From assembly GCA_036897485.1 (NCBI GenBank), contig JAYMTF010000145.1, forward strand, positions 1-49,846: 49,846 nucleotides of DNA. Direction: 5' to 3'. This document shows positions 1 through 12,117 of this stretch, piece by piece. Every line of letters begins with the position of its first letter. The first letter of the stretch is position 1. Source of the stretch: Pelargonium nanum (lineage: Eukaryota; Streptophyta; Magnoliopsida; Geraniales; Geraniaceae). The notes beneath the pieces were generated by a model. That model did no database searches and was not told where the DNA came from. It worked only from the letters and a program-made list of their open reading frames with translations. Both the position numbers and the translations under genes were made by a program.

Positions 1-160
1 TATAGATGATTATGCACATTACATACATGAATGTGAACACTACCATGGAAAATTATTACATGATGAGAATTGTAATGCTTTTCAGTTTGAACTATTTTTT
101 GGGCAGACAATTGCCATATAATTTGTTTCTTCTTATCATTATGTGTTATTGCTCTTGCAG

Positions 161-3100
161 GTTGTAGTGGATGTTGGCTGTGGCACAGGCATACTTTCTA
201 TATTTTGTGCTCAGGCTGGTGCTAAGCGGGTAAGAAGTCTTGCAGTTACTGCAGACAGATATTCGTACATGTATAATCATTTGTCAATATTTTGATTGGG
301 CCTGCAGTTATCTAGGATGAAGCTGAAGTTTCACTCGTTTAGTACCCATCTTAATGGATAGAAAATGGAATACTTGGAAAGGTGCTCAGAAAATGATGAT
401 TTTTTTAATCTTATTTCTAAATATGAATAATAATCTCTTAGCTCTCTCTCTCTCTCTCAAATATGAAATATGACTCCATGCACAGAATATCCATATGTGC
501 CCCATTAACTTTGAACAACAAGATATCCAAGTTATGCAGAAATTAGAAATAGAAGGCCTGTAAATTATGACGTGCTTGAAGACAACAAGCTTACATTCTG
601 ATAACTGTAGAAACTATGTTATAAAGTGCCATTTCTTGTTGTATAGTTCATATATGCAATCAATCATTAGTAAACTTACGGATTAAGAAGAAAGTGTTGA
701 ATTTTGCTTCAATGAGTGGTTGGTATGAGTACTTCTTGGGATTCTTGTTTGGCAGAGAACAGCTGGAATATATATTATTTTTTCCAACACAATTAAGATC
801 TCTTTATTTGACTTCACCATTAAAATGTTATATAGATGCATGTAACATAGTCAAAAGGAATTTGTGTTGCCAGGTATACGCAGTGGATGCTAGTGATATT
901 GCAGTGCAGGTACTTTGTTACTGTAATATTCAATGTTTTTTCACCAATTTATTATATCCATTTATGAATTATATCTTTAAATTTTCATTTCTATAGACAA
1001 TACAGATAGGGCAAAATGTTTTATTATGTCATGCATATCATTAAATGACTGCGTATTGAGAACAATAGCCTTCTAGTTTCACTGTTAAAATTTTCATTGA
1101 TCGCCTAATATCTTGAGCTTTGGGACCTTGCACTTTCATCCAACACCAACAATCCTTTTAATTTCTTGCACCTTCCAGTACACGGCCTTACCCCTACTTT
1201 TTTTTTTTGGAAGGTTGTACTCAAACTCGTGTCTTCAAGCTTATAAGGTAGAAACCTTACCTATCTCCAAGTCTCACCCTCAAGCTTTTAGGTTGACTAT
1301 TTTTTAAACAGAAGAGGAAAAAGTGTTGGGTTGCTAAAAAAAAAATCATCTTTATTTGTGAATGTCTTGACAGACTTAGATTTATGAAATTGGGCTCTCT
1401 TTGAAAATGATAATGAAGCAAATATTCTATTGTATTAATACTTTTCCCCTCCTTTATACCGATGAATGAAGTAGGCAATTCTAAATATTGTCTTTGAACC
1501 ACCAAAGTTGTTGGTTGAGTTGATAACTTGAAATTCAGTTTATAACCCTTTTTTCAAATAGAGTTTCAGATTTGTGTTGGATTGATATTTCTCTTTGTGA
1601 GCAGGCAAAGGAAGTTGTCAAAGCAAATAATTTGGCTGACAAGGTCATTGTACTGCATGGAAGAGTAGAGGTAGACTCTTCTGGAAAATCTTATATTTTT
1701 CCTATGCTCTGAGCTTTGCTGGAGTTTGGGTCTTCAATTTATTTGGCTGCTCTGCATCACACACACACACACATATCTGGCGGGCATCCTTAATTTACAT
1801 ATGATGTATGAAAGATGAAAGAACCTTGCTCAACCTATGTGATTGATAAGACTGAGATGAACACAGAGTTAACATGAAGAGAGCAGAAAACCATAGTCAG
1901 TATCATTTTGGGTTTCTTAGTGAAAGATCTACTCCCATGTTGTGTTGTGCAATCCTTGGCCTGCCATTTTGCAAGTTTTGGCCATTTTAAGGTTCCTTTT
2001 GGAGTCCCTAGATTGGATAATTGTCTTGGGGTGTGCAGGTGTTTTACCTTGGTTTTACATCAGGATACATGTTTTCTGTGTGTGTATAATAGATAAATTT
2101 CCCAAGGTGTGAGTTTATGTATTTTTATTGTTGCACTATAAAAATCTGTTCTTCTGGTGTGGCGGCCGTAAACATTCAATGTCTGGTAAAGCTTTTATTC
2201 TAGAGGATCCTGAATAATGAGATCTTTTGGAGGGCAAATTAACTGATATATATACATTTAAATTCTTTCGCCTATTCCATCTTACCGATCCATTGATGCG
2301 AATCAGCAAATATTTAATGACTATGAGTCCCTTTATGTCCATTTCTGCAGGATGTCGAAATTGATGAGGAAGTTGATGTTATAATATCTGAGTGGATGGG
2401 TTACATGCTTCTGTACGAGGTAATTACTAAATTTTGTAGTGATGATTGTGTATTGAATTTTTATTAGAATTTGTTGAATAATTGCATATGCATTATGAGA
2501 TTTACGCTCTCTGCCACCTGTTCCAAAATATCTTCATCGCTTATTATGTAGAGTATGCTGGGAAGCGTTATTACTGCCAGAGATAGGTGGCTAAAACCTG
2601 GAGGTCTTATTCTTCCCTCTAATGCAACGGTATATCGTATTTCTTCTCCTGTTGTGAAACTTTTGTTTTGATTTCTTCCTTGTCCTTTAGAATCACACAT
2701 GTTTTCCTTCTTACATGGGTGGCAACTGTTCATGAAGTTATTGCAAGTAAAACGGCGCTCATTTTCAATTTATACTCACTGCAGTTGTACATGGCACCTG
2801 TTACACACCCTGATAGATACAGCGAAAGCATAGATTTCTGGCGCAATGTTTATGGAATTGATAGTGAGTACATATGATATTGTTAAATGATATGAAGCTA
2901 TATTACATGTTTAAAGTTCTGCATGTTTGGTGATTATCATATGAAAAATATTGTGCAGTTTCATTTTATATGCTCTCTTTGCTGTTATTCTTAGCATTTG
3001 TCTGAAGTGTAAGCTATATAACATCAAACTGATAAACATGTGACACAGCTGGTAACCCTATACTAGTGGTTCGGTCTTGTTTTGAGATTAGTACAAACTT

Positions 3101-6100
3101 TCCAGTCTAGTTGAGGAGAGGGAATAATCATCAGGGAAATTTGTCTTCTGCGTCATTATGGTTTGGTGGGTGGGTTGTCATTGAAGGTGAATATGTTTTA
3201 GACTAAGACAATTTCAGGACATTATCATTTCTGTTCAAAAGGAATTGATTTTAATCTAATTTATCTCTCATGATGGAGATTGTGGTTTTTAGGGCTATGC
3301 TCTACCGTTTTTGCTTCCTTCTTTAGATTTTCTTTTTCACTGGAATGGGGTAATATGTGCGGTTTTGTCCCTTGGGTCCCTTTCAAATTGTCATCCGTAC
3401 AAGATAATTGTATGGTATTCAAAAACCAGGATAGGAAACCTATATGAAATTTGATGATGACGATCAAGTCTATAATCTTTTAGGTAAGGCTGGTTTTGAT
3501 ATTGAATACTTAGTACAGTTTATGATTTACTTGTTCCTTGAGCTATTCTTTCATTATTGGTACATAATTAATGGTTACACTTGACTTTAAAATTGTGAAT
3601 TTTCTGTTGGCTGCAGTGTCTGCCATGTTGCCATTAGCAAAACAGTGTGCTTTTGAAGAGCCATGTGTAGAAACAATAACTGGTGAGAACATTTTGACAT
3701 GGCCCCATGTGGTGAGTCTTCTCTTTTTATTCCAAAGTATTACTGTGTTTCACTTTTTTATGTATATCTTACAAATACTCTTCTTTTTGCCACTGGTATT
3801 TATCTTAATTAATTTAACAGTTATGAAAAGAAATTTTGTTTTAGACAAAGAAGTATATGTGAATCCATAGCAGAAATACCTGTGGGAAAGGCAGCCTGTG
3901 ACTTTATCCACCATTCAGTTCTCTTAAGCTTTACAGTGAAGATAATATTTTGGTTTTTAACTGATGATCTCAATAAACTAATACTATATTGCCAAATTTT
4001 GACCCCTTATAGCTGATAGTTATTTTCTTTCAGTCCAACAACCCAATGACCCTATTACCCATTATATATTTCTACATCATATGGATTATACATAAAGATT
4101 GGCTAAGGTGGTGTTTGAAGAAAATACTTGTCATGAAAAATATTGTTACGTTGAAAATGTTTCGGAAGGAAAAGAGTTCATAATTTGGTGTTTGGTTGTC
4201 TTTGGGAAATATTTCCTGTTGAGGGAAAATGTTTCTGAAGAGTGAAACATGTGATGAAAATCTGGAAAATATTTCAGGAAATTACTATCCCTGAAATAAG
4301 TGGAGCTTAAGTCAGTTCATGCACAAATGTAAGTATGTAACTACGAAATAATATAATTATAAAACTTAAGTGAAGTTATTAATTTATTCATGTCATTCAA
4401 TCTTGTCACACAACACGGAATTGGCGGATCATACTTCTAACTGTTGCGTACTACATAACACTGTATTATGTTGGGGCAAGTTTGCTGTCTGAAATATAGA
4501 TTTCAAAGGGACTATTATATTAAGCAACCAAGATATGCATATAAGAAAATACATCAAAATATTTGAAAGCCAAAGAACAAACTCCACCCGTTTCAAAATG
4601 AGTGTCCACTTTCTCATGTTTTAAAAGTTGGAATCTAACTAATTCATTTTAGGGATATTGATGGTAATTCATGCATAACTAGCTAACAAAAGAGCTAAGT
4701 TGACAATCATGGGAAAAGTGTAGTAATTTATTTTTTACTGGGTTTCTGATAGGAAGAATGAGGGCAGAGAAACTTCCTATCAATTTCACTTGTCTAGACC
4801 CTAAGAATTCTCCAGTAATGCATTCAATTGTATGTTTATGAATTTTTTTTGCATTGATAAGTGTACCTTGTGCTTCTCAACTACCCATGAATTAGGAACA
4901 GTATTAAGTAAATCTGTCTCTTTTCTTTTTTAGCAGTCTTTTAACCATTGTTAACACACAGCATCTAGTGAGCAATTTCATTCCTATGTTTGGGATGATA
5001 GTCTTTATTTCTCAATAGCTGAGTCAACCATGCTCATTCAATATGGAAAATCTCATGATTTGATTTGTTTGCATGGATGAGTACATACCTGCATTGTATA
5101 TACATGTCAGTTTTCATAAATTACCAGACTATATCACATTTTCACCGTGTGACCTCTTCCAGCATTCTTGCCTCTAGCTTGTGTGTCAGACGCCCTTTTA
5201 AAATATGATCTGATAAATGTTCTTGTGCACATTTATCTTATTAGAATGATGTGTATGGAGTTGAACAATTGATTGTTTACTTTTCTCAGGCAAAGCATGT
5301 GGACTGCTACACAATTACAGTCCGTGAACTAGAGTCTGTTACAACAAGATATAAGTTCCAGTCTATGATGCGAGGTAACCTCTGCGTGTGTGCATGTGTT
5401 TGTGTTGTTACTATTATCCTTTTGCTCCTATCTTTATGGTATCTCTCTCTTCTTGATTACCAGCTCCACTGCATGGATTTGCGTTTTGGTTTGATGTTGA
5501 GTTCAGTGCACCTGCAATATTTCCTCCCAATAATCATGCACCATTTCCAGTTGTCGAGCCATCAAACAATCATTCAATGGATAATAATCAAAAGAAGAAG
5601 CGGTCAAATCCCAGTGAAGCACTTACCCTGTCCACTGCCCCCGAGGACCCTCCTACGCATTGGCAACAGGTAACATACCTCCTTTCATGAATTCTTTAAT
5701 CTAAATGTGATCCCTTTCGCAATAGCTGAGCTCACACATGCACGTGCATCAGTCTACATGCACGTTCCACTCCCGAGTGTGTAGCTATCCCATTTTATAC
5801 TTGTGCATAAGAAACAAATAAAACCATTCTTCTGTGGAATCATGTAGTTTGATGGGATAAAAGTTGGAAATATTGCATAATGATTGCATGGTTCACCATC
5901 CCTCTGGGTTTCAGAGTATCGGCATTGGATAATATGGTTTCATGGAAAGCATAACATATAATTAAAAGTTTTGCTTCTGTTTGGTGCATCTATGATGTAT
6001 TGGTATGTAGACCATAAGAGTTACACTCTAGAAGTGGTTAAAATTTGATGAGTTGATGTGATCTTTTCATTTGAAAAAAAACATCTGATTAAAGTCAATA

Positions 6101-6446
6101 CCGTCAACAATAATGATATTATTATGCCAAAAAAAAAAAAATTCATTGTGATATACAGTGAAAATTCTATTATGAATTTTAGTTTTCTTACCAAGTCAAT
6201 TTTGCAGACCTTGATATACTTTTACGACCCGATAGAAGTGGAGCAAGATCAGGTGATAGAAGGCTCCGCAACTCTATCACAAAGTAGAGAAAACCCACGA
6301 TTCATGAATATTCACCTCGAGTACACGTAAGTTGCAACACTTGTTTCAATTGTCTCCGTCAGTCAAAAATGTGTACTGACACGCTTTCGTTGACCGTTTG
6401 CAGTTCAGGTGGCCGATCATTCGTGAAAGAGACAGTAATGCGGTGA
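161..6446 (+). CDS. PRMT6: Protein arginine N-methyltransferase, PRMT6-like (5' end missing)
   Basis: Type I protein arginine methyltransferase, which transfers methyl groups from S-adenosylmethionine to arginines of histones and RNA-binding proteins in nucleus and cytosol. Eleven exons are visible: 161-229, 874-909, 1605-1670, 2351-2419, 2552-2629, 2785-2863, 3617-3711, 5290-5374, 5464-5669, 6208-6326, 6404-6446 (TGA). All junctions are GT-AG, and together they give 314 residues in one frame. Residues 1-10 of this part carry SAM motif I (VDVGCGTG), then the post-I strand YAVDASD. The double-E loop SEWMGYMLLYE is at 70-80, with both catalytic glutamates present, and the THW loop is at about 257-259. 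A polar, Lys-rich insert (NNQKKKR) precedes THW. Roughly the first 80-100 residues of a usual plant PRMT6, including the YFxxY helix, must lie to the left of the window. PRMT6 is preferred over PRMT1 or PRMT3 because of the wording around the double-E loop and the insert before THW; this is recognition, not an alignment. Confidence 0.9.
442..458. repeat. (CT)n microsatellite in PRMT6 intron
   Basis: An uninterrupted CT run inside the intron between the first two visible PRMT6 exons. Simple sequence repeat, likely length-polymorphic; no function is evident. Confidence 0.8.
1758..1773. repeat. (AC)n microsatellite in PRMT6 intron
   Basis: A short AC run in the intron after PRMT6 exon 1605-1670. 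Simple sequence repeat with no other signal. Confidence 0.7.
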
Positions 6447-7105
6447 GGTGATGATCATCTGAAAGATTTTCAATATTGCTTTCAGTGTAGGACTCTGGAT
6501 GAGGGTCCTGTACAATTCTTAACCCCAATCCATTTTATAGCTTTCTTTTTAGTTTTTACTTTCTAATATTCATCGAAAACTGCTAGCCAGTTTTTTTTCT
6601 TTTTTAAGTTAAATTCATTTATATTGGATCTCAGCAAACAATTAAACGGATGGCTTTTCTTTTTGCCTTTATCAAAATCCATATAGATTTTGGCATAATT
6701 GATAATACAGGTAATATTTTTTTCTGATATGTTTTTGAATACAGGAGAATATAATATGAAAGGCAAAAAATGAGGGAACTAAAAACAAAATACAGGAAGT
6801 GGTAAATTAATTCTATGAATTTAAATGTAAGTGGATACTTTTTGGAAATTGAAAGTGACACCGATGACAGGAATGGATCTCAAAATCAATCTAGAGCTTA
6901 GAACTACTGCGATTTAAGATCGAACGGCTTATTTTAAGTTATGTGCTAAGGAGGACGTGCATTGTGGTCATATTTTTAAGTTCTCAAGGCTTTAATATGA
7001 ATGTATGAATTATGAGTAATGTCTTCGGTCCACCAAAAATTTTCCTGAGGCGTTCTGATAAGAGGTAATGTTATATATTTTAGCCGAGAAAGGCTGAGAA
7101 ACAAT

Positions 7106-7560
7106 TTTGAAGAGATCACAGGTGGTCCTATGCTAGTCGTATGCTAAAATATTCTGTTTTGTCCAAAGGTCTTATTTGGACAACGGTGGGCCTCTAATAT
7201 GAACGTACTAACGTTTGTGTGATTTCCTCGGCCGTTTCCCAAATATTTCCCCTAGGGTCCATTTCTTAAAAGGGATACCATCACAAACTTTACTAACTGA
7301 GAAGGATCTGGATACCTTCTAAAACGTATTTTTTTACTCCCTCCTTAATAAAAAAGAAATGTTAATGATTTAATCAAGTTCTCGTTAGGGTAATGAAACA
7401 CCGATTAAGAGGACCTACTTGGCTTTGATCGAAAAATGTCGAAAAGTTGTCCAATTAAATATAAGCTTTGAAGAGCTCATAGATGGCTATACCCTAGTCG
7501 AATGCTGGAAATTTTTGTTTTTTTGCATTTTTTTATGTCTTATCTGTTCAACTATGGGTG
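7106..7560. repeat. Diverged direct repeat, two copies 361 bp apart
   Basis: The segment starting at 7106 (TTTGAAGAG...CTAGTCG.ATGCT) recurs from 7467, at an offset of 361 bp. Roughly 43 of the first 59 positions agree by eye, and a GTCTTAT...CAAC..TGGG block follows in both. Further along, CCTCTAATATGAAC occurs at about 7191 and again at about 7695, with a weaker form near 6990. Neither copy is coding. It looks like an old duplicated non-coding repeat, class unknown. Confidence 0.5.
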
Positions 7561-8445
7561 ACGAGTAACTTTCTAGTGTGTGAAAAGCTCGTAGCGGGCG
7601 TTTCAGTAAAACTTTGCGTTTTACCATCGAACTACTTAGTTTCGAATATTCACCAAGACAATCGTACGCTAGGGTCCCATTTTTATCAATCACTCCTCTA
7701 ATATGAACATTAACTACCAAATTTAGAGGGCAAAAAATTCATACCTATACTTTTACTAAAATATAGTAAAGTCGTATAGTATCACACCTATACTTTTACT
7801 AAAATTATTAGCACTAATTAAGTAGTTTGTTTTATTATATTTGGGGGAGTGTTTGCAACTGTATATATGTGCATGGTTGATTAGAACTACTTTTATGCAT
7901 GCTTAGATTGGCTAAGTGGTAATAATGGCTCAATTATTGAAAAGTACCTTTTTATGTGCCTTTATATTAATATTATCTTATTATTTTATCCTATTTCTGT
8001 ACTTGTTCAACACGTATGAATCTGTTTAAATCTTATGACTAAAATTATTGGAGTTGGGTGTTTTTCAAGCATAAATTATACCATAAATTTGGTGCCATTT
8101 TTCATTTGAGGTTTGTGTTACATTTGAGATTTTATCAAAATGAAAAGTTGGGTTCTTGGTGCAAGTTCTTTTTTTCTTTTGAATATCTTGTGGATATTTG
8201 AATCAATTCATATTTTAAATAAGATTTAAGCTTAAAAACTAATTAAAATATGTTATCTGAAAATTCGAAAAACAATAATCATGAAATATCGAAAGCTATT
8301 CGATAAATAATCTCTGCCAACAATAACAAAACAAGCAAACAACCTCAATAAATAATTAATTCACAACTTTCTTTATCGATTATTAGATTTATTTTATTTT
8401 ATTTTTTGTTATTCCATGGTTTATATTATTTGATTAACATGCAAC

Positions 8446-8467
8446 ATATATATATATATATATATAT
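8446..8467. repeat. (TA)n microsatellite
   Basis: Uninterrupted TA dinucleotide run in the AT-rich spacer. No other signal. Confidence 0.85.
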
Positions 8468-8834
8468 GTATATAACTTGTGATGTCTCTATATATACCCA
8501 CTACACAATCGGTAGTCATTTTCCCACATTTCATATCTTATCATCAAATGCATTATTTTTTGTATACAATTAAAAGTTTAATTGTTGGGTTGGGTTGGTT
8601 GGTCTTTGTCGTATTTCTTTTTCTTTCTTATCAGAAGAGCATTAACAAATGCATGATTAAATTGAATAATATGAATTTAATTGTTAGTCTAGATTCGTAT
8701 CTTAATCTTATTTGTCACATTCCTCATTGTTTATCCACATAAAACCAAACCATTTTCTTTTAATACAACACAACAACTACAATTCATTAAGTGGAGGCAT
8801 GCATTACAAGCATGTTCTTTTTTAAATTTAAGAA

Positions 8835-9305
8835 TCTTAATTTTTTTTTTCTTTTCAATAATTTGATCGTACGTCAAACTATTCGCGTTGTCTCAAATTA
8901 TACTATTTTGTTTCGAATTCGTTCAATCCATAATGACATCGTCAAATTAGAATGATATGACCATTTTTTGAAATATTTTTACAACTCGTGACACTAAAAT
9001 AAGATAAGTCTACTTATGAAACCAATTTAGCATAAAATTGTATAATTGAAAGACATGATCGTCGCGTCAATTCTATCTAATTTGGTCTTTTAATTATACA
9101 ACTTTATTGTAAAATAGTATCTCAATTAAATATTACCTAATTTAAGTGTCACATAGTAGTTGCACCAATAAAAAAAATTGACGCGTTAGTCTATTTTGAC
9201 GGTTTCACTACAAATTACACCAATTCGAAATAAAACAGTATAGTGAGAGACTTAAATGAAACACGTACTTTAAGACCAAAGTAGAAAAAAAAATAAATTT
9301 TGAAC
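8835..9305. mobile_element. MITE-like foldback element, about 470 bp
   Basis: The segment folds on itself around a centre near 9070. The left arm CTCAAATTATACTATTTTG (from 8892) pairs with a right arm at about 9232-9251 that reads CAGTATAGTGAGAGAC on the plus strand. TTCGAATTCG pairs with CAATTCGAAA, GTACGTCAAA (8869) pairs with ACACGTACTT (9261), and an inner pair GTATAATTGAAAGAC / GTCTTTTAATTATAC flanks the centre. Arms are about 80% complementary and non-coding. Such long imperfect inverted repeats are typical of miniature inverted-repeat transposons. The exact ends and target-site duplication could not be fixed because the termini run into T-rich and A-rich tracts. Confidence 0.6.
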
Positions 9306-11862
9306 CAAAATAGAACATTTTCCTTCTGCCAATTCCATTTGAATTTACCAACAAAATATTGATTTTTCTTCTTTCTATATATGTATAAATTAATTAGAGT
9401 CCAAAGATACTAATTGTGCCAAAAAATTAGTGATCTCAGCCGCCATTATAGTTGTTAATTGGTGATTATATTATTAAATATCAGATCAATTGAAAACAAT
9501 TATCTTTACTTTTAGACTAACCTTCCACTGATTAAGAGGAAAAGGTACTTAGTATATTATATGGTATATAGAAAGTTTATGGTCCTAACTCTCAACTTAA
9601 TTTATTTTAGTACTGCATGTTTGATGTTTAATGGTGATAAAATTATTATTTTCATATACATTATGAGAGAGAGTAGGTAATGCTTATGCAAGGTTCAACC
9701 AAGAAATGAAAGAAACCTAACTTTATGCATTGTTACAAAATTAATTATGGCAAAAAGTGTGAACAAATGTCTTAAAAGTTAATGCATTTTTGTAATGATG
9801 AGAAAAAGTGACGAGAGATCGTATCAATTTGTTTGAGTACAATTTTATATAAAAACAATTCAATCAAATTGCTCGAGATCTCGTTCTCACTTAATAGAAG
9901 AGATAAATTTTACTTTTATCGATATCGTTAACAAAATTTTCAAGGTTAGATGATTAGTTAAAGCAAACAACTCCTCAAGTAAAAAAAATGGTGATTTCAA
10001 GTATTAAGGATCACTCACACTTCATGCTTGTCATTTTCTAAATTTACTTAACATATAATCATAAACTGATTTTCAAATGTGTATGTCTAAATAATGGTTC
10101 ACAAACCAACACCTACATAGTTAGATGATATAACATATTCATGGCAACACTTTATAAGAAGTGATGCGAAAGTCTTGGATATAGTAGGATCTTGATTCTT
10201 GAGAGAGATTTCAAGTACTTGGAATATAGAGATGCGAAAGTTTTAGAATAGTTAAGAGGAGAATTATCCTAGTTACGTAGCTGAATTGATAAATAAATAA
10301 AATAAATAAAAAACAAGAAAATGGACAAATTCTTTTACTTATGAGAAGTGAACAATTATTTGCATCTTAATGAGATGTTGGAGATATATGGATACACACA
10401 TCAATGTCATGGTATTGCTTGCATATCTATCATTAGTGAATACATATTTAAATTTGTGCTCTTTCTTTTCTTCTTTCACTTAAAGTTTTACAATTACCTT
10501 TTGTATATATTATTAATTAAAAACAAAAACTATTTGAGTGTTGAATAGAAAGAAATAGCACTAATTGATGGTTAATTAACTATACATGGATGCACGTACG
10601 TAACTTGTAAATGTGAATAAACAAATAAGCCATATAAAATGTACTTTATGCAAAAGGCTACGTGTATTAATTAAAGAATTGTTGCTGCTCAAAGTAAGAA
10701 TTTAATTTATTTTTAAAAAGGTAAGAATTTAAAATATAAGTATCCAAATATATAGTTTTTTTTTTCCAAATATATAGTTAATTAGTGGAAAGAGAAGAAA
10801 AGAAAATTAAACTTTTGGTTTGCTTAAAGGAAAAATACTTTTCGTTAATGGAGAAACAAGACTTGAAAATGAATAAGTCAAAATACTATATATTATACCC
10901 AACAAAGACAAGAAAAATAATTACACTCCTAACATACTATAATGTAAAGGATTCTTATATAAAATATCACCAATAATGTATGATTTGATGATATGTTTTT
11001 GGATATCTATCAAAAATTTCATCACAGAACTTGCTTTATAAATAGTTGTTGTTAACGTAAATCTTATTAGCAGAAGAGTAATGTTATATGTCCAAGTCCT
11101 AATTTGGGGTTTAAAAAATTATTGAGTAAAAAGAGGTGAAATGAAGTAAAAGAAACCCGAATTTGAATGAACCCAATCCGTTTCAATATCGAATTCGGCT
11201 AGACTTTATCGACTTGATAAGAACCTGGAATTATCACTTCTAATTAAGTGAGATTCTCAAGCTGTAAAATTGGATAGTAAAGGACATCAACAATTTAGGA
11301 TCCAAGATCCATCTGTATCAAAGGCCCAAGTCAGTAACAGGCTTGAGCATTCAACTACAATATTTTGATATGTATATATCAATACAACATTTTAGAGTGA
11401 AAGTTGAATGATAAAAAGATAGAAGAAACTTTAAGAAAAGTTCAATTTAATTTCCTTGATATATACCCATTGTTTGAGCATGCTCTTTTGAGTTTTGGCT
11501 AATCATAATATAAATTGGTAGCTTTATTGTAACTAGTGATTCATGCATTTCATGCATGTAATTAAAAGTTAAACATTATAATATTACAGGACTTATTAGC
11601 TAAAACTATTAGAAATGTTAATGATGTAGTAGAGTTTCTTGCAATAGTATGTTTAAACATGACCGAAATAGATATGAAGTATTTAATAATAAACAACTTA
11701 ATTTCATATCAATCACTGCATTTATTTGCACTAGATGGCTATCATAAAAAATAGTGTCACTGTAGTGATTGATACGATAGAAGCTAGCTATCGATCACTA
11801 CACATATTTGTTTAAGATGCTAGGGAAGTGGTCGGGTTGGCTTGACCGGTGCTCTCAAGCCA

Positions 11863-12021
11863 GGAACAATTGAAGCTATGACTATTCGGGAGGCTCTTAG
11901 CTGGATGGTTGATTAGAAATGAAGTTAGTTGATCGTCAAATTAGATGCTAGTCAAGTGATTCGAGCTTTGAAGACCGAAGGTGCGGACTTGATTGAAAAA
12001 TATAATTGGTTTCTAAAATAA
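11863..12021 (+). mobile_element. Decayed LINE RNase H fragment
   Basis: One plus-strand frame reads GTIEAMTIREALSWMVD, then in-frame stops, then LIVKLDASQVIRALK and ADLIEKYNWFLK before a final stop. This matches the order of landmarks in plant non-LTR retroelement RNase H domains: an AEA..IREAL helix, then a strand V..E/LDA with VI.AL, then the LI.....L helix. The catalytic first strand (DGS) is absent, so it is a truncated, dead relic. It lies about 30 bp upstream of the TATA box of the aspartic protease gene, in the same orientation. Confidence 0.55.
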
Positions 12022-12047
12022 ATATAAAAAAAACATTAAAAAAAAAC

Positions 12048-12060
12048 TATATATATAAAA
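12048..12060 (+). promoter_or_regulatory. TATA box of the aspartic protease gene
   Basis: TATATATATAAAA lies 58-70 bp upstream of the ATG at 12118. That spacing predicts transcription start near 12085-12095 and a short leader of about 25-35 nt. No other strong TATA element lies nearby. Inferred from sequence and position only. Confidence 0.6.
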
Positions 12061-12117
12061 GCTGGTGATGTTTGCTATCATATTAAATTGGCATTGCCAA
12101 AGCAACATCAAGCAACA

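Larger units (their letters stand above)
6447..11862. other. AT-rich spacer between PRMT6 and the aspartic protease gene
   Basis: About 5.4 kb. The first few hundred bases after the PRMT6 stop must hold its 3' UTR, but I cannot fix a poly(A) site. Open frames here are short, lysine/isoleucine/tyrosine-rich translations of AT-rich DNA (for example 10785-10976), with no splice context and no recognisable domain, so I call no gene. Identifiable structures are the diverged direct repeat near 7.1-7.6 kb, a short duplicated TATACTTTTACTAAAAT segment at about 7745 and 7789, a (TA)n run at 8446-8467 and a foldback element at about 8.84-9.30 kb. Confidence 0.6.

Noticed and set aside
4100..4310. PRMT6 intron segment with repeated GAAAATATTT/GGAAAATGTTT words and GTGTTTGGTTG
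   Set aside because: The words resemble a common plant miniature element, but no paired ends or target duplication could be defined.
10785..10976. 63-codon open frame rich in Lys, Ile and Tyr
   Set aside because: Typical of AT-rich DNA, without a domain or promoter.
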